From: Chromera velia
Taxonomy: Eukaryota > Sar > Chromeraceae
NCBI GenBank assembly: GCA_018398765.1
Contig: JAHBMJ010001450.1
Coordinates: forward strand, 1-43,880
DNA: 43,880 nucleotides
Direction of reading: 5' to 3'
The notes under the pieces were generated by a model. That model was not told where the DNA came from. It did not search any database and was given only the letters and a program-made list of their open reading frames with translations. Below are positions 1 to 9,174 of this stretch, piece by piece. The stretch's first letter is position 1, and the number at the start of each line of letters is the position of its first letter. Both the position numbers and the translations under genes were made by a program.

Positions 1-27
1 TGTGTGTGTGTGTGTGTGTGTGTGTAC

Positions 28-64
<37 letters not shown>

Positions 65-235
65 TCTGTGTGTGTGTGTGTGTGTGTGTCTGTGTGTCTG
101 TGTGTCTGTGTGTCTGTGTATCTGTGTATCTGTGTATCTGTGTGTCTGTGTGTCTGTGTGTCTGTGTATCTGTGTATCTGTGTATCTGTGTGTCTGTGTG
201 TCTGTGTGTCTGTGTCTGTGTCAGTGTGTTTATCT
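1..235. repeat. TG / TCTGTG microsatellite
   Basis: Almost pure TG dinucleotides up to about base 90, then TG interrupted by TCTG and ATCTG variants up to about 235. Open frames across it are only Cys/Val repeats caused by the dinucleotide and are not genes. It begins at the window edge, so its true length is unknown. Confidence 0.95.
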
Positions 236-494
236 GTCAGTAGTTTATGTATGTCCTGCATTCCTCATCTGTTTGTTTATGTATGATATTATATATATAT
301 TTTATTTGATAGAAGTATCATGATTCCTCATACAAAAGTTCTACAAACCTTTTTATTCTGAAAACCTAGCTACAAACTTAAACTAAAAAGAAAAAAGAAA
401 ATAGCTAAATACTTTTTGAAAATCGTCATTGATTGAAAAAGGTTTAAGGACAAAAACTAACGTAAAATGATCGACAGTTACTACCATACGCAGC
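236..494. other. AT-rich flank, no gene seen
   Basis: AT-rich sequence between the microsatellite and the 5' LTR. No reading frame, RNA gene or repeat can be supported. It ends with the five bases GCAGC next to the LTR, the left half of a probable imperfect target-site duplication. Confidence 0.6.
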
Positions 495-769
495 TGTTAT
501 AGATCATGAATAAGAGAAACACTAAGTGCTTCGATAAGCAAGATCCACCTAATAGTAAAAGGGTCCAATACAGAGTGATTGATTCAATACAGACGCGTGC
601 CTATTATTGACAGTAATTCTCAGATACAGAGAATGGACGCGTATACATGCTGCCTGTTATAGAGAGAAGGCAAGCCTGAAGGAAAGATGCCCTCTCTAAC
701 AGACCTCTATGTGTAAGATCGTATAAGCACGTATCTAAGCCATATAGCTTCCGTAGGCCTGATGGAACA
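495..769 (+). repeat. 5' LTR of the retrotransposon
   Basis: 275 bp, starting TGTTAT and ending in ACA, so it has the usual TG...CA ends. By eye it differs from the 3' copy at about seven positions (roughly 97 percent identity), six of them transitions. It should hold the element promoter, but I see no clear TATA box. Confidence 0.93.
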
Positions 770-770
770 G

Positions 771-782
771 TGGTAGCAGAGC
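771..782 (+). other. Primer binding site, initiator-Met tRNA type
   Basis: TGGTAGCAGAGC lies one base after the 5' LTR. It closely resembles the TGGTATCAGAGC primer site complementary to the 3' end of initiator methionine tRNA in many LTR retrotransposons. The identity of the priming tRNA is inferred from this similarity. Confidence 0.8.
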
Positions 783-983
783 TTTCGGATTCCCGGTCCA
801 GTTAATATAATACAGACCGGAATCACAAGAAGAGGAACCTCCTATCTGCAAGGAGGAAGCCAGAGTTCCCCTTCGATTCCTTCCATCCACCCCTGGTTGG
901 AGCACATCGACACTCCTCCTCCTTCCTCCATAGGCACCCTCTTCACGGAGGAAGGGGAGATTGTTACCGAAAGCCCAGCAGTC

Positions 984-2054
984 ATGCACTGCTCAGCATC
1001 TGAACAACAGACTGACTCAGAGGAATCGATACAAGCAGGGCAAGGACCGAACATGGCAATTAATGTAGACAAACTCAAGGCGCTGGCAGAGGTGAAGAGA
1101 GTCATAGAGGTATTTGACCCCAAGAAAAAGAATGGGAGGACTTGGTTCAGCCAATTCCGTGACAAAGTGAAAGCCGGCAACCTCAACGTCGATGAATACA
1201 AACTGTTGCTTGGTATACACTTTGTTGACACTGACCTGCTGCAGCAGTGGGACGAGAAGAGAGGAACATGCTCCACCGTCGATGAAGTAGACGCATGGTT
1301 CCTCGATGCCTATGGTGGGGGAGGCATGAAAGAAAAGCACGCGGTGTATACGATGGCAGATGTGAAACTGAGTGTCGCAGACGCGTTCCAACCGTTCGTT
1401 GACCAATTCATCGATACCTTCATGACCGCCAACCCAAATGCTATTCGCAACCATTGTATCACGCCATTCATCAACGCCCTCTATCCCGAAATGCGGGAAG
1501 CCCTGGAAATTGAACCCGCCTTCTCCGAATGGAATGACTTGGTAAAGAGAACTGAGCATCTCCATGCCAAGCTGCAGAAGAAAGCCAGAGCCAAACTCGC
1601 TGCCGTCCAGAGTACGCAATCAGCGTCTGACCTTGAACGATGGGAAAAGTTGACAGACAGGCTTGAGCGCGTTGAGGCCAGCATAGCGGCTTTACACACT
1701 CGCGGCCGCGGCAGGGGCAATTCGATGCCGCGAGGGGGTTGGGGTGGCTATGCCGTCTACGGCAATCGGCCGTCTCCTCAAGTCGCATACGGCTTCACAC
1801 CTGGCCGAAATGCAGGCTTAGGATGGAGAGGTGGATACGGGGGATGAAGAGGAATGCCAGGGGGCATGTACAGAGGCAGAGGAGGCCACAACGGTTTCAA
1901 CAACAGTCACTTCGGGTATGGACAGAATGGGTATGCTCCACCGTTTGGGCAACGGGTGCCAACATGCCACCACTGTAGGTCGCCATCACACTTCGTCGCG
2001 AACTGTCCAGAACTGCGGTACTCGGGAAATGAATGGGGTGGAGGGACACAGTAG
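984..2054 (+). pseudogene. gag: Retrotransposon gag, interrupted by one TGA
   Basis: Encodes the nucleocapsid/capsid precursor that packages element RNA. The frame is open from the LTR side; the first ATG is at 984 and a second at 1053. The capsid-like part (about 1080-1620) has the look of the retrotransposon gag family, followed by a Gly/Arg-rich linker. At 1845-1847 an in-frame TGA cuts the frame, but the same frame continues to a TAG at 2052. The downstream part carries a CCHC zinc knuckle of the form C-X2-C-X4-H-X4-C at 1965-2006. The Gly/Arg-rich context on both sides shows that the stop is a later mutation. The overlap with the protease frame at 2033-2054 is a -1 relation, consistent with a frameshifted Gag-Pol, although no classic slippery heptamer is evident. 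Confidence 0.88.
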
Positions 2055-3043
2055 AGGCAGTCCCTACCACCCAACCTCAGTTGCCTCGTCCTCTCTCTGC
2101 ATATCTCCATGCTCCACTTCATGAAATGAAAAGGAAAGGCTGCTTTTCGAGAGAGGACGACAGTGCAAAGAAGAGATTTGCTTTTGAAGAAGCGCGTAAG
2201 CAGCCTGTACTTCCATCTCCCTTGCTGGTACGAATGCCCAAAAGAGAAGAAACGAAACCAATAAACATGTGGGCACAAAATGCTTCCGTTAAGGTCGGTA
2301 GTCAGTCGAAAGTAAGCTTTATGGTTGGAAATGGACATAAGACGACAGGAATACTTGATTCAGGTGCAGAGGTCTCATTTATAGATGTGTCACTGACTTT
2401 GTATGCAGACAGCCCAGTAGTTCCGGTTACCCTGGCGCTATCGGCGGCTGGAGGGAGTGGGTTGAAGGTGCTAGGGAAGACCACGATCTCACCCTCCCGC
2501 CCCAACAACCCAGAGAAGAAATTCCCGCACACTCTCCTCGTCACAGCCGACATGGGGTACGACCTGGTCCTTTGGCAGGATTTTCTTAAGCTTAAAGACC
2601 CAGTCGTGTAGTACCACTACAGAGAGGACAGGTTGGTTATTGCTGATCTTCCTGTCTTTCACTGTTGGTACGATAACAGACGGAAGCCGATGCGTGTGGC
2701 GCCCCTCCGCCGTACAAAAGTCACGAAGCGTTCCCGTGCGCTTCTCCGGGTGGATGTAGATGGAGTAGGAGAAGAAGAAACAGTCATTTTATGTCAAAAT
2801 TTTCCCCGAGCGCACCCAGGCTTTGCAGTCCCAGACCAGATAGTCACAGTGAGGGCCGGCGTTGCCACCATTGAAGTCCTGAACGTCTCGCAGCAGGATC
2901 TTCGGTTGGGTACAGAGTCCCTCCTTACTTTTGCCGAGCCAGCCAGCCGCGTTGCCTCAGTCACAGCCGTACGTCACAGCCAACGTAACGACATCTACCC
3001 CACCGCAAAATCCCCCGCCGTCTCTTTCACTTCCGAAAGTTGA
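2033..3043 (+). pseudogene. pol: Retrotransposon pol, protease segment, broken
   Basis: Start of the pol polyprotein, in the -1 frame relative to gag. The retropepsin active-site motif DSGA is at 2357-2368 in the context ILDSGAEVSFID; this aspartyl protease matures Gag-Pol. A TAG at 2609-2611 interrupts the frame, which then runs on to 3043. Around 2931-3043 both this frame and the RT frame are open, so the one-base shift separating them lies in that interval. The part after the stop is a linker of unclear fold leading to RT. Confidence 0.85.
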
Positions 3044-4937
3044 TCTCTCGCACATCCCGCCTGAGGTTAGAGGGAAGTATGAATCCCTCCTACGAGAGCA
3101 TAGCAACCTCTGGTCTCGCTCTCACTTTGATATCGGCGAATTGCGACTGAATGGGCAGCCGTACGAAGTCCGAATCCCCACAGGGGACACCCCTCCCATC
3201 AGATGGAATCAGGACAGAGTGCCCTACTACTAACGCAACCATGTGAAGAAGGAGATTGAGGCAATGGAAGAGGGGGGTCTCATCCGCAAGTCCAGCTCTC
3301 CATGGACTGCACTCGTCGTCCTTGTGAAGAAGCCTGATGGCACCACCCATTTCTGCCTCAACTTCCGCAAGCTGAATCAGGCAACCAAACGTGACTTGTT
3401 CCCCCTCCCCTGCATCCAAGAGACCCTCGACCGTCTTGCAGGAGCACAGGTGTTTTCCGTTCTCAATTACACCTCTGGCTTTTTCCAGCTGAAGATGCAC
3501 AAAGCAGACGCAGAGAAAACTGCTTTCGTGACTCCTTTCGGTCTGTATGAGTTCACACGCATGCCGTTTGGGCTCGTGAACGCACCGAGTATCTTCCAGC
3601 GTGTGATGACGTTGCTCCTCGCAGGTTTGACGAGAGACATCGCCCTTGTCTACATCGATGACATCATTGTTTTCTCCCGCTTGCACGCAGAGCATTTGAG
3701 GGATTTGAGGGAGGTTTTAGGATTGGTGAGGCAGGCAAACCTCAAGCTAAAGTTAGAGAAAGCGCAGATTGTGTTGAGAGAGGTGGAGTACCTGGGATAT
3801 TCAGTCTCTTTCAGGGGGATCAGGCCGAGCCAAAAGAATGTGAAGAAGGTATTGGAGTGGGAGTCCCTAAAAGACCGAAAACAGCTGTGCTCCTTCCTTT
3901 ATCTGTGCTCGTATTACCGCCATTTTGTTGCAGGCTTTGCAAGGTTGACGCATCCCCTTCATGAGCTGCTGAAACCAGCTGACAAGGAAGGCCGTCCCCT
4001 TCCCTTCCAGTGGGGGGAGGAGGCAGAGGCAATCTTTACCGAATTGAAGAGACGCCTCACTACCCCCCCTATCCTTGCCTTTCCAGATATGAGCCGCCCT
4101 CTCACCGTCAAGCCAGATACGTGTAAGGTCTCTGTGGGAGGTCTTCTCACACAAAAAGTCAACGGAAAGGAGGTGGTAATTGCCTATGCAAGCAGGGCGT
4201 TGAGTGCCGCCGAGAGGAATTACAGCCCAGTAGAAAGGGAGGCCTTAGGTCTTGTGTACTGCTGCCGGCAGTGGCATCACTACCTCATTGGTGGACGAAC
4301 TTATGCAGTCACCGATCATAAACCCAATCTGGTGATGGAGGATAGGAAAGTGGCGAATGAGAGAGTGAGGAATTGGGCGTTGGAGTTGCAGGAATTTGGG
4401 CTGCGGTATGTTTATAAGTCGGGGAAAGCCCATGCAGATGCAGACGCTCTCTCCCAAATGCCGCAGAAGCCGTTGCCTATTTGTGTTGACAGTGGCATCC
4501 CACTGTGCAGGTATTGTAACCAGCCTGCAAACGGGAGCACCGAGATCCAGACAGGTATGGGGGCAGTCGTGGCAGGTGTGCACAGGCAGGCAGAAGCTGC
4601 GCCACTGCAAGTAAACAAGGCGTTTTTGGACAGAGTGAGAGAGGAGTTGCTGAAAGATCTGGTGTTGGGGGACCACTACAGATATTTTACGAAAGGTATT
4701 GTGCCGACAGACAAGAAGCAGGCAAGGCAGGTGTTTTTAGAAGAGAGTGCGTTTGAGTTTAGAGATAGCCTGCTGTACCGATTTGAGGGGAGAGGGGTGG
4801 AGAAAAGAGAGCAACTCGTTGTGCCTAGGGCATATCAGTCGACTGTGCTCATGATGGGGCATGATCACAGTTTGGGAGGTCATGCAGGGCAGCATCGGTT
4901 GGCAGACAAAACGTTGCTGCATTTCTGGTGGCCTTGA
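2931..4937 (+). pseudogene. pol: Retrotransposon pol, reverse transcriptase and RNase H segment, broken
   Basis: Copies element RNA into DNA and removes the RNA strand. RT landmarks are in order: the LVKKPDG region, the FxLKM and [15 protein letters not shown] region, and the catalytic YIDD box at 3651-3662. The thumb/connection follows, then an RNase H-like domain with the PVEREAL and TDHKPN motifs and a terminal DALSQMP box, a common variant of DxLSR. The first RNase H acidic motif is degenerate. A TAA at 3231-3233 cuts the frame just upstream of RT, and a TGA at 4935-4937 cuts it inside the zinc-binding region of integrase. Confidence 0.93.
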
Positions 4938-6443
4938 TTGCGGGCTGATACGAGGGAGTGGGTTGCTTCCTGTCGAGAGTGTCAGGAGCGAGCGAAGCGT
5001 CTTCCCACCAGAAACCCACAGACAGTCCCAGTGCCTCCCCGTCCATGGTATACGTTAGGAATCGATGTGTCTGGTCCTTTCCCAACCTCCCGCAGAGGAA
5101 ACCGATTTGTTCTCGTTGTGACAGATCATTTCTCCAAGAACGTCAAAACCTTCGCCCGTCCTGAGATGATAGTAACAGTCGTGGCACAGATTTTAGTGGA
5201 TGAAATTTTCTGTCGGTATGGGCCGTTTGAGGTCCTACTCTCTGACAGGGGGACAAACTTCTGGAGTGAGTTGGTGTCTGAGGTGTTGTGCATTCTGAAA
5301 GTCAACCATAAACTGACCTCAGGATACCACCCTCAGTGCAACGGTCTGACTGAGCGTTACAATCAAACCTGGGAGCAGGGGGTTGGAAAGCAGCTGAAGA
5401 CAGAAAATTCCCTTGACCGGGACCTTTACCTCCAGCCATTCAATTTCTCTTACCACACCACCCCTCATGCTGAAACCCGTCTCACTCCCTTTCAGCTGAC
5501 GTATGGGTATGAGCCGACCCATCTGCTGCGAGTTGAACCTGTCTCCCCGGACGCACGGTCCCCCCCTGTTATCTACAATAACTACTACAGCGTCATCCGA
5601 CAGAACAGACTGCAACTGGTCGACGCAGCACAGCAGAGGATAGAAAGATCGAGACAGGAGAGGGAGGAGAAGAATCTTCTACCGACGCAACCGAGATTCA
5701 GAGTGGATTATTAGGTTTTTCTCCGTAAACCGGAGAACCCGTTGACAGGGAGGAATGCAGGAAAACTGGAGGCGACCCATGAGGGGGTATATAAAGTTGT
5801 TGCCAACCTAAAAGGACGGACACACAACACGGTGATCAGACGAGTGGGAGGAAAAGAGAGAGTCTCTGTGAGCACAGACAGGTTGGCACTTTGGAAGAAG
5901 AGAGAGAACGTCAGAGCAGAAAGAAAAGAAACAGAGGTTGAAGAGAAGGGGGAGAGATCAAAAACAGAAAGAGAGAGTAGAACGAAAAAAAAAGAGAAAG
6001 AGAGGCAGAGAGAAGAGGAAACGCGTGCGTTTGATGAGACAGATGCAGAGGCCAGTGATCCGTACCCTTGGTGGCAGGTAGGTCCACGTCAGCGCCACAA
6101 GACGAAATTGTCTCCAATTGATGAGGAGGAGTCAGAATTCGAGTCTGAGACTTCTTCTGAGGAGGAAGAGAAAGAGAGTGAACAGGAGGACAGTGAGGAA
6201 CTAGAAAATCAAAAAGGGAGAAAGGAGGCGCCAGGATTGAATTCAAAGAAGGGAAAAAGAAAGCAGAAGGCAATGCCCGTTGGAATTCAAGCAAGTCAGG
6301 AAAAGGAAAGAGAGACCTTCTACCGTGTTTCCTTCTCCGATGGCACTTTTCTTTGGCTGAGAGAAGAGGAGGTGGACGCACCTACCCTCGTTGAAGACTT
6401 TAAGAGGAAGAAGGAAGCCGTTTTGCGTGGCTGGATGGAATGA
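4938..6443 (+). pseudogene. pol: Retrotransposon pol, integrase and C-terminal segment, broken
   Basis: Joins element DNA to the host chromosome. The HHCC zinc-binding domain is split by the TGA at 4935: the His pair lies before it and the C-X2-C pair (SCRECQ) after it. The catalytic core shows D at 5064, D at 5244 and E at 5352, a standard D,D(35)E spacing. A TAG at 5712-5714 follows. The frame then continues through a GPY/F-like stretch (5712-5870), a Lys/Glu-rich linker, and an end (6316-6443) where hydrophobic and Trp positions resemble a chromodomain. The chromodomain reading is tentative. All parts after the RT start share one frame. Confidence 0.88.
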
Positions 6444-6643
6444 ACTATTGATTGCTCCATGACATGAAGTGATGACTGCGCTGTTTCAATCGATTCGATC
6501 CATCATTCTTTTTTTCCCACCCTTCTTAGGTTTTCCCGCCCTTCGTATCATGTACTGCGGCCGCGCCAATGGTGGTCCTTCGATTGCCGGTGTAGGTGGC
6601 TGGGATCGGTGAAAGGTGTGAATTGTGCGGGACGCACAAACTT

Positions 6644-6655
6644 AAAGGGGAGGAG
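6644..6655 (+). other. Polypurine tract of the retrotransposon
   Basis: AAAGGGGAGGAG, all purine, four bases before the 3' LTR. This is the expected position of the primer for plus-strand DNA synthesis. Confidence 0.8.
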
Positions 6656-6659
6656 TGAT

Positions 6660-6934
6660 TGTTATGGATCATGAATAAGAGAAACACTAAGTGCTTCGAT
6701 AAGCAAGATCCACCTAATAGTAAAAAGGTCCAATACAGAGTGATTGATTTAATACAGACGTGTGCCTATTATTGACAGCAATTCTCAGATACAGAGAATG
6801 GACGCGCATACATGCTGCCTGTTATAGAGAGAAGGCAAGCCTGAAGGAAAGATGCCCTCTCTAACAGACCTCTATGTGTAAGATCGTATAAGCACGTATC
6901 TAAGCCCTATAGCTTCCGTAGGCCTGATGGAACA
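6660..6934 (+). repeat. 3' LTR of the retrotransposon
   Basis: 275 bp with the same ends as the 5' LTR (TGTTAT...AACA) and about seven differences from it. Because LTRs are identical at insertion, this indicates an insertion that is neither very new nor ancient. Confidence 0.93.
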
Positions 6935-7488
6935 GCAACATGATACGCTTGCATATGTCTGATCCTGTGTGTTACTCGCTGTGTGTATAAATCAGTGTCA
7001 TACGTTATTCAATGCGGCGGCTACTGCGGTAGCTATTGCTATCCGTCACATATATACTTATTAAAACATATTTTACATAACTTGGGCTTTGAGCTAGGTT
7101 TTAACTTAATTAGTAGAGTTTTAATGACTATAAGTAGATTCAGTTTTTAATTAATTCAATTTTTATTCTATCTCTAATCACGCAGCCTGAGATAATGCAG
7201 CACTAGCAGATTTAATTCAAACTTTCAAAGTAACTAAAAGATAAAACTTGAATATTGAACCTCATATATAAACTCATCAATCAAATTAATTAAGCAATCA
7301 ATTTAAATTAATTTTTTAACATACAACATATTCAAACAGACAATTCATAAACAAAATAGTGAACACCCGCACCAGCTCTACTGTCCGAGTATTTAAGATT
7401 TTAAGATAAGTGTAGCTAATAAAGAAGGGAAGAACAGCGGGTCAATTGGTGCATGAAGGAATGTATGCAAAGCGATTGTTGGTTGAGG
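6935..7488. other. AT-rich intergenic DNA, no gene seen
   Basis: After the insertion site the sequence becomes very AT-rich (about 7020-7400), with many TTAATT and AAATTAATT words. I see no coding region or RNA gene. Confidence 0.6.
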
Positions 7489-8056
7489 AGTCAAAGGGGA
7501 GATCGACGTTGAAAAGAGAATTGAAATTTATGAAAGGGGGTGAATACCTTTTCTCTTTTTTCGCGGGGTGGAAGGAGAAAGCATACATACATACCCCTTC
7601 CCCTTGCTCCTTCCCTTCCCTTCCCTTCCCTTCCCTTCCCCCTTTCTCCTTCCCAGACCTTTAAGTTTCCAACAGTCTGAGAGATGATGCCAGTCAAAGG
7701 GGGGATCGACGTTGAAAAAGAGAATTAAGATTTACAAAAGGGGGTAAATACCTTTTCTCTTTTTTTGCGAGGTAGAAGGAGAAAGCATACATGCATACCC
7801 CTTCCCTTCCTTTCCTACTTCCTCCTTCCCAGACCTTCAAGTTTCCAACAGTCTGAGAGATGATGCCAGTTAAAGGGGGGATTCACGTTCAAAAGAGAAT
7901 TGAGATTTACGAAAGAGAGTTGATATCTTTTTCTCTTTTTCGCGGGGTGGAAGGAGAAAGCATACATGCATACCCCTTTCCTTCGCCGCTTCCCTTCCCT
8001 TCCCGCTTTCTCCTTCCCAGACCTTTAAGTTTCCAACAGTCTGAGAGATGATGCCA
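7489..8056. repeat. Three tandem copies of a roughly 180-200 bp unit
   Basis: Units begin near 7489, 7692 and 7868. Each opens with a TCAAAGGGG/TTAAAGGGG word, has a conserved GGAAGGAGAAAGCATACAT segment, a CCTTCCCTTCCC tract of variable length, and ends with AGTCTGAGAGATGATGCC. Length differences come mainly from the CCCTT tract. Short open frames in both directions recur in each copy and are produced by the repeat. Confidence 0.92.
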
Positions 8057-8399
8057 GAGAGAGAAGAAAGAACGCCGCGCCGGGAACCGCCAGAGCGAGC
8101 CATGCAGAGGGAATGAACACAATCACCCAAGAGACTCGAAGCCAGCCCCCTTCACTGAATCGTCTCTCAAACTATCCCCCCCACACTCGACTCGGCCATG
8201 CATCAACTCACATGCATGCAAACCCAGCATGCACACAATTGAGCCGCTGACCTCCGCTCTAAATTACAAACGGACCTTCAAAATTCTAACAAGAGAGAAA
8301 AAACACACCGCACCGGGGGAAATGGCATAGGACACTTTTACGTAAACATTTATACTGAGAACAATTATTTTATTTAACTGATGAAATGGTGTTACTGGC

Positions 8400-8773
8400 A
8401 TTATACGCCACTTTTTTAGTACCAACTGTGCTGAAATGTTTCACCGCTACCCGTCTGTTACACTCGGCATTCGGACACTCACTGAATCAAGAACCTGCTG
8501 CACTCGGCATTCGGACACACAAGTTCGTTTACGGACACAAAAGAGAAATCACAGCCTCTCATGCTTGACAGAACCATTTCTCTCAAATGACTCATATGAG
8601 ATCATTTCACTGCCAGACTTACTCCATTATACGTCCCTTTTTTACCAGCTGTGCTGAAATGTTTGACCGCTGCCCATCTGGTGCCTCGGTATTCCGAGTC
8701 GGACACTCACTGAATTAAGAACCTATTGCACTCGGCATTCGGACACACACGTTCGTTTGCGGACACAAAAGAG
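8400..8773. repeat. Two diverged copies of a roughly 147-bp segment
   Basis: Copy 1 is about 8400-8545 and copy 2 about 8626-8773. Shared words include CTGTGCTGAAATGTTT, CGGACACTCACTGAAT and CACTCGGCATTCGGACACAC, ending GGACACAAAAGAG. An ACTCGGCATTCGGACAC motif also repeats inside copy 1. No coding function is apparent. Confidence 0.85.
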
Positions 8774-9174
8774 TGATACCAGGAGTAAGAAAGCCTCTCA
8801 TGCTGGACAGAAACCTTTCACAAACTGACACAACAGTCGAACACACTGACAAACTCGGACACACAAAACCTCCCCCCCTCGACAACTTCCCGCCGAATCT
8901 GAGCTCATCGACGCCTATCAGAGAAAAGGGACAGACAACAAAAAGGATCTCAGGAAAGAAAGAAACGGCAAAACGTGGACGGCCACTGTTGCACTCAATG
9001 CTGACCGTTAGGGATTCGAATGAACACAAGGCATGCACAGCTGGCTAGGAGATTTCCACACGGAGTTCCCCTCACACAGCAGTCGAATTAGCCGCGCTCG
9101 CCCATTCCAACCCTCACACAGACGGAAGGACGGATGGACGGACGGGCAACCGCAGGGACGGACGGACAAGCCGC
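8774..9174. other. Intergenic / 3' flank of the oocyst-wall-like gene
   Basis: No convincing gene. It should contain the 3' untranslated region of the minus-strand gene that stops at 9175. A GGACGGACGGACGG-type short repeat lies at about 9125-9168. The small open frames here have no recognisable features. Confidence 0.5.

Larger units (their letters stand above)
495..6934 (+). mobile_element. Ty3/gypsy-type LTR retrotransposon, full-length but inactive
   Basis: The element has every structural part in order: 5' LTR, tRNA primer site, gag with zinc knuckle, aspartic protease, reverse transcriptase, RNase H, integrase, polypurine tract and 3' LTR. Integrase following RT/RNase H marks the Ty3/gypsy (Metaviridae) arrangement. 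The flanks GCAGC (490-494) and GCAAC (6935-6939) match at four of five bases, as expected of an aged 5-bp target-site duplication. The coding region has stops at 1845, 2609, 3231, 4935 and 5712 and one frameshift between about 2931 and 3043, so this copy cannot make its own proteins. No envelope-like gene is present. Confidence 0.95.
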
